Positions 46,263 through 54,102 of a stretch of 64,000 nucleotides of DNA are shown here, in pieces (within the stretch, counting starts at the first letter, position 1; each line of letters starts with the position of its first letter). The position numbers were made by a program, and so were the translations under genes. The stretch is from JAEUKA01 sp035328405 (GTDB taxonomy: Bacteria > Myxococcota_A > Polyangia > Palsa-1104 > JAEUJZ01), in NCBI GenBank assembly GCA_035328405.1, contig DAOLIT010000004.1, forward strand, positions 49,415 to 113,414, given 5' to 3'. The notes beneath the pieces are model-generated. The model was given only the letters and a program-made list of their open reading frames with translations. It searched no databases and had not been told where the DNA came from.

Positions 46263-48131
46263 ATGCGCATTGATCCGCTTTTGACGTTGAAAGAAGTTTT
46301 TGGGTACTCCTCCTTTCGAGGCAGACAAGCAGAGGTCATCTCCCATGTATTGAACCGTGGTTCTGGCCTTGTTCTCATGCCAACAGGAGGCGGAAAGAGC
46401 CTCTGTTATCAGATTCCGGCGCTGTGTTCCCCTTCTCTCACATTGGTTCTGTCCCCCTTGATTGCACTTATGCGCGATCAGGTCGAGGCTTTGCAACAAT
46501 TGGGGGTCCGCGCCGCACTCTACAATTCGACGCTGCGCTCAGATGAAAAGAATCAGGTTCGGTCTGCCGCGTTGGCCGGCAAACTTGACCTTCTGTATGT
46601 CGCTCCAGAGACGCTCATCACTGACTATTTTTCTGATTTTGTGCGGCGTTTGTCTTTGAGTCTGATAGCGGTGGATGAAGCGCACTGTGTCAGCCAATGG
46701 GGGCACGATTTCCGCCCGGACTATTTGGAAATTGCAAAGCTGAGACAGATTCACGAAAACACACCCCTTTTGGCGCTGACAGCAACGGCCGATCCGATCA
46801 CGCGCGAGGAGATAAGGAGCCGGTTGGGACTCCTTTCAGACCCAGTGTTCGTATCCAGTTTCGATCGGCCCAACATCCGGTACGAAATTTCGATGCGAAA
46901 GGAAGCACGGCGACAACTTCTGGATTTCATCAGGAATCGCCATCCCAATGAATCAGGAATCGTGTATTGCCTGTCCCGCAGGAAAACAGAGGAAACAGCG
47001 GAGTGGCTGTGTGACCAAGGCATAACCGCCATTCCGTACCATGCCGGCCTCGACGCTGAGACTCGCCAAAAGCATCAGGACAGATTCCAACGGGAAGACG
47101 GTGTGGTGGTGTGTGCGACCATCGCGTTTGGCATGGGAATCGACAAACCCGATGTCCGTTTCGTGGCTCACATTGATTTGCCAAAAAACATTGAAAGCTA
47201 CTACCAGGAAACGGGGCGCGCAGGACGTGACGGACAACCTGCGGATGCGTGGATGACGTATGGTTTGGGAGATGTCATCGCGCAGCGAAAACTGATTGAA
47301 CAGAGTGAAGCAAACGAAGAATGGAAGCGTGTGGTTCAGCGCAAATTGACTTCATTTTTGGCGCTGTGTGAGAGTGTCTCTTGCCGACGACAAATGCTGC
47401 TCTCCTATTTCGGGGAAGAGACGCAAGGGGAGTGTGGGAATTGCGACAATTGCCTGTCTCCTCCCAAGTCCATGGATGGAACAGAATTGGGAAGGAAAGC
47501 ACTGTCTGCGGTGGCACGCACAGAACAACGGTTCGGAGCAGGACATTTGATCGACACGCTACGAGGGATTCACACCGAAAAAATCGACCGTTTCGGACAT
47601 GATCGTTTGAGCGTCTTTGGAATCGGACGCGATGTATCGGAAACGCGCTGGTCCAGCGTATTTCGACAGCTTGCAGCGTCGGGATTTCTGGATGTGGAAC
47701 CGGAATACGGAGCCTTCCGTTTGAACCCCCGTTCATGGGAACTTTTGCGTAACAAAACGACGCTTTCGCTGCGTGAGGAAGACGAGCGGGTGAAGAAAAC
47801 AAAGAGTCCCAAAACGGCAGTGCCTGGGCAGAAAAAGGGTCCTGCTGCTGCGTTTTCATCTCAGGAAAGTGAGTCTCTGTTCGATGCTCTCAGGCGACTC
47901 CGCAAGCAGATTGCGGACGAACAAGGGGTTCCCCCTTATGTGGTCTTTCATGACACGACACTGCGAGACATGGCGCAGCGCAGACCAAAAAATTTGCTCG
48001 AATTTGCAGAGCTTTCGGGTGTGGGGGAAAGAAAACTCGCGCGGTACGGAGAACTCTTTTTGCGCGAAATCAACCGGCCCAAAAACGACCAGCCAAAAAC
48101 GGACCGGTACGAACCACGCGCGCCGATGTGA
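46263..48131 (+). CDS. recQ: ATP-dependent DNA helicase RecQ
   Basis: 622 residues from ATG 46263 (TTG 46251 is an alternative; neither has a clear ribosome binding site). Motif order: Q-like FGYSSFRGRQ, Walker A PTGGGKSLCYQIP, DEAH box with the RecQ aromatic loop (DEAHCVSQWGHDFRPDY), TATADP (motif III), FGMGIDKPDVRFVAH and QETGRAGRDG (motif VI). The zinc-binding region has the four Cys (CESVSC... GNCDNC). Winged-helix region, then a C-terminal HRDC domain (DALRRLRKQIADEQGVPPYVVFHDTTL). A 3'-5' helicase for replication fork repair and RecF-pathway recombination. Only 24 nt after the FHA gene. Confidence 0.97.
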   Translation: MRIDPLLTLKEVFGYSSFRGRQAEVISHVLNRGSGLVLMPTGGGKSLCYQIPALCSPSLTLVLSPLIALMRDQVEALQQLGVRAALYNSTLRSDEKNQVRSAALAGKLDLLYVAPETLITDYFSDFVRRLSLSLIAVDEAHCVSQWGHDFRPDYLEIAKLRQIHENTPLLALTATADPITREEIRSRLGLLSDPVFVSSFDRPNIRYEISMRKEARRQLLDFIRNRHPNESGIVYCLSRRKTEETAEWLCDQGITAIPYHAGLDAETRQKHQDRFQREDGVVVCATIAFGMGIDKPDVRFVAHIDLPKNIESYYQETGRAGRDGQPADAWMTYGLGDVIAQRKLIEQSEANEEWKRVVQRKLTSFLALCESVSCRRQMLLSYFGEETQGECGNCDNCLSPPKSMDGTELGRKALSAVARTEQRFGAGHLIDTLRGIHTEKIDRFGHDRLSVFGIGRDVSETRWSSVFRQLAASGFLDVEPEYGAFRLNPRSWELLRNKTTLSLREEDERVKKTKSPKTAVPGQKKGPAAAFSSQESESLFDALRRLRKQIADEQGVPPYVVFHDTTLRDMAQRRPKNLLEFAELSGVGERKLARYGELFLREINRPKNDQPKTDRYEPRAPM

Positions 48132-48265
48132 TGTCGTAACAAGCTTTGTCGCTGGTCCAACATCCGCCTGTAAGCCGAAATGCTTGCTCCGGTACGTGAG
48201 CATGCAGCCGACCGAGCCACCAACGCAGCTTGGTTTAGAGACGGTTTGGGGCTGGTTTTTCCAGG

Positions 48266-48294
48266 TTTACCGAAGCGGGTTCTGACAGTATCGT
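48266..48294 (+). promoter_or_regulatory. Predicted promoter of hrpB
   Basis: TTTACC (48266-48271), a 17-nt spacer and TATCGT (48289-48294). A start near 48301 gives a leader of about 9 nt, mostly T, before ATG 48310, which has no ribosome binding site: near-leaderless. Confidence 0.4.
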
Positions 48295-48309
48295 GCGCCG
48301 TTTTTTTGC

Positions 48310-51009
48310 ATGCCCATCGCAAACGATCTTCCTGTCGATCTTCCTGTCGATCCTCCTGTTGCACTCCCGATTGATGAGCACCTTCCGAGGCTGCTCGCCG
48401 AGCTTGGGCAGCATCGAAATGCGGTGATCGTCGCGCCACCGGGAGCGGGAAAAACCACCCGCGTGCCGCCTGCGCTCCTGTCGCTTTTTCTGGAGGGAGA
48501 AATCGTCGTTTTGGAACCGCGCCGCTTGGCCGCACAGCTTTCGGCGCTGCGGGTCGCGGAAGAACGGCACGAAACACTGGGCCAGACCGTCGGTGTGCAA
48601 CTTCGTTTTGAAAGTGTGGTGAGCGAAAACACGAGACTCCGTTTTGTGACGCTCGGCGTGCTTCTGCGACAACTTGTCGATGACCCGCAACTTTCGACGG
48701 TGCGTGCAGTGATTTTCGACGAATTTCACGAACGCCACTTTCAAAGCGATGTGTTGCTGGCACTTTTGCGAAAACTGCAAAACAGCACGCGGCCCGATCT
48801 GCATCTTGTGGTCATGTCTGCGACGATCGAGGCGCAGCGGGTCGCGGATTTTCTGAAGCCGTGTCCCGTGATCGAAAGTCCGGGTCGGTCTTTTCCGGTT
48901 CAGATTTCCCACCTACCCTTGCCGCCGCCTGCGGATGAGCCGCTTCCGGTGCAGGTTCGCAAAGCGATCCGCGAACTGTGTTTGCGTGACGCAGGAAAAC
49001 CACTGACCGACGGAAACCAGCGGCGCGGCGACGTGTTGGTTTTTTTGCCCGGCAGTGCAGAAATTCGACGCTGCCAGACGGCCCTCGCAGAAGTGGAACA
49101 GACGCTCGGGCTAGAGGTGTTGCCTCTGCATGGCGACATGCCGCTTGCGTCGCAACGCGAAGTGGTTTGGCCGCACGCAGCGACGAAGAAACGGCGCGTG
49201 ATTTTGACGACGAACATCGCGGAAACGTCTTTGACGATTCACGGCGTAACGACGGTGATCGACAGCGGGCTGCATCGACAACCAAGCCATGCGCCCGATT
49301 CGTTTTTGCCGACGCTGCAGGTCGCGGAAATCAGCCGGGCTTCAGCAGCCCAACGAGCCGGGCGAGCAGGTCGAACGCAACCGGGCGAGTGTCTGCGGCT
49401 TTACACCAAACACGATCACGATCTGCGGCCCGCGTTCGAGCGACCGGAAATCCAGCGCATGGATTTGTGTGAGCCGCTGCTGGCGTTATACAGCCTCGGC
49501 TTTTCAGTTTCCGAGGTTCCCTTTTTCGAGCCACTCCCCGAGGCTGCCGTGAGGAAAGCGCAGGCACTTTTGCGCCTGCTCGACGTGACGCGCGAAACTG
49601 CACAGGGAGCCACGCTGACACCGCTTGGTGACAAATTGGCGCGGTTTCCGCTTCATCCCAGGTTGTCGAAAATGCTTGTCGAATGCGCCGAAAAAGGCCT
49701 GCTGCATGAGGCGTCTGTCGTCGCTGCGATGCTGGGTGAAAAGGAGATTTTGAAAGGCAGCCGGGCGTTTTCCGGCGCTGGCAGAACGCAAACCCACGAT
49801 GCCAGCGAACGGTCGGATGTGTGTTTTCGTCTGGATGCGTTTTTGCGGGCCGAAAAACGCCATTTTTCTCACGCGGCGCTGTCTGCGGAAGATTTGGACG
49901 CAGAGGTGACTTCCCGAGTTGCTCAGACGAGCACGCTGCTTCGGCGACTGGCAAAACCGTATGGCAAAGCCGCGTCGCTGTCTGTGACAGAAAAAGAGGT
50001 TTTGTTGGAAAAAGCGTTGTTCGGCGCTTTTTCGGATCGTGTGGCCCGTCGTCGAACGAAAAACGGGCAAAACACGGCGGAACTATTGCTGTGCCAAGGA
50101 GGCACGGCGGTGCTCGCGGAAAAAAGTGTCGTTCGGGAAACAGAATGGATGGTCCTCGTCGAGGCGGAGCGGCGCGGAAACGACACGCTGGCGCGTTTGG
50201 CAAGCAGCATCGAGCCAGACTGGCTGCTCGACGTGCCGGGGGATTTTCTCGTCGAGACCGAAGAGATGATCTGGAACGAATCGGGGCAAAAAGCAGAACG
50301 TCGGCAAACGCTGCGTTACGGACAACTTGTGCTCGATGAAACACGCACGGCGGCACCACCCGACGACGAAAGAACCCACACATTGCTGTTTGCATACGCC
50401 GAACCGCAGATCGAAAAGCTGTTTTCCGACGCAGAAGAAGTTCCGATTTTGCTGGCACGAGCGGTTTGGCTGTCGAAAACGTGTGGAGATGTGGGTTTTG
50501 TGTTGCCGTCGTCGTGTGCACCGCTTGTATCGAACGCGCTGTCTGAGTTGTGCCGAGGAAAAACGAGTTTTGCGTCGTTGCGAGACGAAAAACTTTCCGA
50601 CGCAGTGCTGTTTCAATTGGGCCGGGCAGCGTCGCCGCCGGTCGAGGCGCACCATGTACGACGCTGGCTCGACGAGATGTTTCCAGAAACGTATCGATTC
50701 CCGACGGGCTACAAAACGCGCATCCATTATTCCGTCGAAAAACCGCCGTGGATCGAGACGCGGCTCCAGAATTTTTTTGGTGTATCCGACGGGCCAACAC
50801 TGGCCAAAGGCCGGGTGCCGCTTGTGCTTCATCTTCTGGCACCGAATCAGCGCGCGGTTCAGGTGACGACCGATTTGGCTGGTTTTTGGGAGCGGCACTA
50901 TCCGTCGATACGCCGCGAACTTTTGCGCAAATATCCTCGGCATGCGTGGCCCGAAGATCCGCTTCACGCGACGCCGCCGCAACCCGCAGGGACACGCTTT
51001 TCGAGATGA
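48310..51009 (+). CDS. hrpB: ATP-dependent helicase HrpB
   Basis: 899 residues, ATG 48310. The N-terminus begins with a 12-bp tandem repeat coding DLPV-type units. DEAH-type motifs: Walker A APPGAGKTTRVP, DEFHERHFQSD (motif II, DEFH form typical of HrpB), SATI (motif III), TTNIAETSLTI (motif V) and QRAGRAGR (motif VI). The C-terminal HrpB domain is present (FPTGYKTRIHYS, LQNFFGV, RYPRHAWPEDPL-like end reading KYPRHAWPEDPL). HrpB proteins are DEAH RNA helicases; the cellular role is poorly defined (mRNA and ribosome-linked functions are suggested). The last base triplet overlaps the start of the EamA gene (ATGA), so they are co-translated. Confidence 0.95.
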   Translation: MPIANDLPVDLPVDPPVALPIDEHLPRLLAELGQHRNAVIVAPPGAGKTTRVPPALLSLFLEGEIVVLEPRRLAAQLSALRVAEERHETLGQTVGVQLRFESVVSENTRLRFVTLGVLLRQLVDDPQLSTVRAVIFDEFHERHFQSDVLLALLRKLQNSTRPDLHLVVMSATIEAQRVADFLKPCPVIESPGRSFPVQISHLPLPPPADEPLPVQVRKAIRELCLRDAGKPLTDGNQRRGDVLVFLPGSAEIRRCQTALAEVEQTLGLEVLPLHGDMPLASQREVVWPHAATKKRRVILTTNIAETSLTIHGVTTVIDSGLHRQPSHAPDSFLPTLQVAEISRASAAQRAGRAGRTQPGECLRLYTKHDHDLRPAFERPEIQRMDLCEPLLALYSLGFSVSEVPFFEPLPEAAVRKAQALLRLLDVTRETAQGATLTPLGDKLARFPLHPRLSKMLVECAEKGLLHEASVVAAMLGEKEILKGSRAFSGAGRTQTHDASERSDVCFRLDAFLRAEKRHFSHAALSAEDLDAEVTSRVAQTSTLLRRLAKPYGKAASLSVTEKEVLLEKALFGAFSDRVARRRTKNGQNTAELLLCQGGTAVLAEKSVVRETEWMVLVEAERRGNDTLARLASSIEPDWLLDVPGDFLVETEEMIWNESGQKAERRQTLRYGQLVLDETRTAAPPDDERTHTLLFAYAEPQIEKLFSDAEEVPILLARAVWLSKTCGDVGFVLPSSCAPLVSNALSELCRGKTSFASLRDEKLSDAVLFQLGRAASPPVEAHHVRRWLDEMFPETYRFPTGYKTRIHYSVEKPPWIETRLQNFFGVSDGPTLAKGRVPLVLHLLAPNQRAVQVTTDLAGFWERHYPSIRRELLRKYPRHAWPEDPLHATPPQPAGTRFSR

Positions 51010-51947
51010 ATGTGGAACAGACAACAACGTGGCTGGGACCTTTTTTTGCGCTGCTTAGCTCTCTGACCTGGGCAATTGGCTCGTCGGTGTACGCCCGACA
51101 AGCAGGCCGCGTTGGAGCTTTGGAGGTCAACCTGACGAGAGCCCTTTGTGCGACCCCGATGTTTCTTGTCAGCGCGCTCGTTTTTTTCGGACCGGGCTCG
51201 CTTTTCACGATTCCCGCCCGGCAAGTGGGCTGGCTGTCTCTTTCGGTGGCGTGCTCGTATGTAGTCGGAGATACGCTTTTTTATCTTGCTGCGCTGCGGC
51301 TCGGGACACCGACGGCGCTGGCGATTGCGTCGAGTTATCCGGTTTGGTCCGCGCTGTTCGGCGCGCTGTTCCTGCACGAAACGCTGGGTGCGCTGCGGAT
51401 GGTGGGCACGCTGCTGTGCGTCGCGGGAATCATTTGGCTCGTGCTGCTGCAAACCAGAAACGAGGCGAGCACAGCGTCGGAACGTGCTGTCTTTCCAACG
51501 ACACGCTCGACAAAAATACTGGGCGTCGTGTTGGCGCTGCTCACGTCGCTGTGTTGGGCAGGGAACACCTACTCTCTGAGGCAAGGTGGGGAAAACCTGC
51601 CGCTGTTTGTGGTGAACAGTTACCGGTATTTGCTAGCGTCGTTGGTCCTCGGTGTGGCGTGGCTTAAGACACACAAGTACCGACCTGTAGGCGGTCAACT
51701 GCTGCGTTCTCCGAAAGCCCTTTTGGGGTTTTTGCCTGCGGTTTTGCTGGAGGCGTTTTTTGGCAGCTCGATTTTCGTGTACGCGATCACGCACACGGAT
51801 TTGAGCATTTCCGCGCCGCTCACGTCGCTGGCCCCGCTGTTTTCGGTTCCGATCGGCGTGCTGCTCAAAACCGAGCCGCTGTGCGCAAGACGCCTTGCTG
51901 CCATCGTCTTGACCGTCGGTGGAATCGTCTGCTTGGTGATGGGATAG
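51006..51947 (+). CDS. EamA/DMT-superfamily transporter
   Basis: 313 residues, ATG 51006 overlapping the hrpB stop. Ten TM helices arranged as two EamA repeats (~12-145 and ~165-310). The first starts PFFALLSSLTWAIGSSVYARQAG, with the usual FxWG-like TM1. Conserved DTLFYLAALRLGTPTALAIASSYPVW is at the end of repeat 1 and APLTSLAPLFSVPIGVLL at the end of repeat 2. Family members export or import small metabolites and drugs; the substrate is unknown. Co-transcription with hrpB carries no obvious functional meaning. Convergent with the TPR gene, 4 nt apart. Confidence 0.9.
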   Translation: MNVEQTTTWLGPFFALLSSLTWAIGSSVYARQAGRVGALEVNLTRALCATPMFLVSALVFFGPGSLFTIPARQVGWLSLSVACSYVVGDTLFYLAALRLGTPTALAIASSYPVWSALFGALFLHETLGALRMVGTLLCVAGIIWLVLLQTRNEASTASERAVFPTTRSTKILGVVLALLTSLCWAGNTYSLRQGGENLPLFVVNSYRYLLASLVLGVAWLKTHKYRPVGGQLLRSPKALLGFLPAVLLEAFFGSSIFVYAITHTDLSISAPLTSLAPLFSVPIGVLLKTEPLCARRLAAIVLTVGGIVCLVMG

Positions 51948-51951
51948 TGGG

Positions 51952-53964
51952 CTACTGCACAATTTCAGGCGCGGTCGCGGGGGCGGGCGCTGCCGGGGCG
52001 GCACCGGGAAGCGGCGGCGGTGTGCCCCCAAGTTTGAGGATGGCGTCGCGAGAAGCGGGCGCAGCGGCACCTTTGGGGTTCATTTCCAGGTATTTCCCGT
52101 AGTGCTGTATCGCGCGATCTTTGTCGTTTTTCAGACGGTGATAGGTCTTCCCAATGCCAAATTCAGCCGCGGAATAGGAAGGCCGGATTTGCAGCGCGTC
52201 GTTGTAGTGCGCGATGGCCTCGTCGGGCTGGTTCCGCTCGAACGAAATGTCGCCGAGTGCTTTGTGAATCGCGGGGACGTTGGGCGCATACGTCAACATG
52301 AGCTGATAGACCGCAAGGGCCTGGTCGTATTTGCCTCGCTCGAAGAAACGGTTGGCCAGCTCGATTTGTCCGTCGAAGGTCTTGGGAATGTCCTGTTCGA
52401 TGATGCGGCGAACCTCGTCGGACGTGATTTTTGCAGCGGGCGCAGCGGGCGCTACGGGCGCTACGGGTTTGACTGCCGCAACAGGCGCAGGGGCCACTGC
52501 GGGCGCAATCGGTTTTGCCGCAGCCACCGGCGCAACCGGAGGATTCGCGGGCGCAGGTTTGGCAGCCCCCACATTCGCATTGGGCGCGGGCCCAGGCGTT
52601 GGAGGCGGGGAAACGGCCACGGGCGGCTTGGCAGCGGGCGAAGGACCCGGCGCGGGGCCAACCGGAATGGTCTTTTCGAGCGTGGGCTTGGCCTCTGCCG
52701 ACACAGGGGGCTTTGTGGGAGAGGTAGGTGATGTAGGCGGTGTCAGCGGTTCAACCACAGGCCCAGACACAGGCGGCGTGGGCTTGTCGGTGGCAGGCTT
52801 GGCGTTGACCGGTTCGGTCGGCTTTTGCTCGATCCCGGGCTGCGGTTGATGCGGTTGAATCGGCTGATCGGAAGCGAGCAGGTAGTACAAACCAAGCGCA
52901 GCGCCGCCGGCAACCAAGAACAGGATTCCGTTGCGCCGTCTCGCTGCCTGGCGTTCGATTTGTTCGTATTCGTCGGGCTCGGTGGTTTCGATTTTTTTCG
53001 TGACCTCGCGCGCGTCCTTCAAAGACTGCGGGACGGGGTCGCTCTTGCGGATCGCCTCTTCGATGGGATCGGCAGGTTTGGCTTTGCTCGTGGCCTTGGA
53101 ATCTCGGTCAAACCGTTGGGTTTCGTCAGACGATGTGATTTTCTTCGTTGCGTCCTCGTCTTCGACTAGATCGGGCACATTCTTGACAAGTGCGACGGGC
53201 CGAGCGGCGGAAACCGGTCGATCGGCAGGTTTTTTGGCCGTTGCAGCCTCGGGTTCCTTTTTGACGGCGACGGGCATTTCAGCCTTGGCCTCGGGCGCAG
53301 CGCCTGGGCCACGTTCTTTGCGCTCTGCGGCCTGCGCGCTGGCCCCCAAACCGGGTGGAGTCCCAGCCGGTTTCGCTTTTCCGCTCCCCGGTCGAGCCAA
53401 CCGCATCAGGCTCAAATTGCCGCTGACCTGATCGAGGCCTGGCGGAGTAACTTTGAGCGTCCCAATCGCGGGTTTTTCGGCGGCAGCCTCGGGCTTGGCC
53501 TCGGGCTTGGCCTCGGGCTTGACTGGAAGTTTGGCCTCGGCTTTGGTCTCGGGTCTGGCTTCAGGTCTGGCTTCAAGTCTGGCTTCAGGTCTATCTGGGG
53601 AACCCGCCTTGGCCGATGCACCCGTGGCGGCTGTTGCGGAAACACCATTTTTCGGGTCCGGCCCAGCCGCGCTTGGTTTTTCGGCTTGTCGTTTTGAGAG
53701 GCGTTCTTGATCGACGCCGTAAAACAGCGACTCAAACTCGACGATGCCGCCCATTTTGCGCCATTTCTGACCGGACCGAGACACCTCGTCCTCTCGAGTC
53801 AACCGCCGTTCGGCGATCCACTGCCGCAGCGTCGCCAGATCAGGGCAGCGCAACACTTGGTTGCTGTTCCGTTTGCGCACAAGAAAAGGGCGCGCACTGC
53901 CCGTGCCAACAGAAACAGCTTTGTTCTTGGAAGAATTGAGCGTTTGGGTCTTGTCCATCGCCAT
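51952..53964 (-). CDS. Membrane protein with GYF_2-like N-terminal domain, low-complexity linkers and C-terminal TPRs
   Basis: 670 residues from ATG 53964. Residues ~20-85 (LVRKRNSNQVLRCPDLATLRQWIAERRLTREDEVS... split by GQKWRKMG) match the small domain seen at the N-termini of many myxobacterial TPR and kinase proteins. A linker with PEAK/PEAR units (12-bp tandem repeats near 53490-53590) follows, then a TM helix (~350-370, RRRNGILFLVAGGAALGLYYLL) and a Pro/Ala/Val-rich second linker. Last ~150 residues: two to three TPRs (FDGQIELANRFFERGKYDQAL, AIHKALGDISFERNQPDEA, AEFGIGKTYHRLKNDKDRA). The TPR part is predicted to be periplasmic. It follows the cytochrome/ferredoxin fusion gene by ~138 nt and could be co-transcribed with it. 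Confidence 0.82.
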   Translation of the reverse strand: MAMDKTQTLNSSKNKAVSVGTGSARPFLVRKRNSNQVLRCPDLATLRQWIAERRLTREDEVSRSGQKWRKMGGIVEFESLFYGVDQERLSKRQAEKPSAAGPDPKNGVSATAATGASAKAGSPDRPEARLEARPEARPETKAEAKLPVKPEAKPEAKPEAAAEKPAIGTLKVTPPGLDQVSGNLSLMRLARPGSGKAKPAGTPPGLGASAQAAERKERGPGAAPEAKAEMPVAVKKEPEAATAKKPADRPVSAARPVALVKNVPDLVEDEDATKKITSSDETQRFDRDSKATSKAKPADPIEEAIRKSDPVPQSLKDAREVTKKIETTEPDEYEQIERQAARRRNGILFLVAGGAALGLYYLLASDQPIQPHQPQPGIEQKPTEPVNAKPATDKPTPPVSGPVVEPLTPPTSPTSPTKPPVSAEAKPTLEKTIPVGPAPGPSPAAKPPVAVSPPPTPGPAPNANVGAAKPAPANPPVAPVAAAKPIAPAVAPAPVAAVKPVAPVAPAAPAAKITSDEVRRIIEQDIPKTFDGQIELANRFFERGKYDQALAVYQLMLTYAPNVPAIHKALGDISFERNQPDEAIAHYNDALQIRPSYSAAEFGIGKTYHRLKNDKDRAIQHYGKYLEMNPKGAAAPASRDAILKLGGTPPPLPGAAPAAPAPATAPEIVQ

Positions 53965-54102
53965 GGGTCACTCACACAAGGGGTAGAGCGTGACGAAACT
54001 GTAGAAATCGCCGCATGTGATTTTGCCCCTTTCGAGGCAGAACGGGCAAGCAAATCCCGGTGTTTTCACGGTTTTGTGGCGCGGTTTGCGGTCAGGTTTC
54101 GG

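Noticed and set aside
49331..51208. Long minus-strand open frame (about 625 codons) opposite hrpB
   Set aside because: Lies antisense to a well-supported hrpB; composition is Arg/Ala/Pro-rich with no domain, as expected for a frame shadow of a GC-biased gene.
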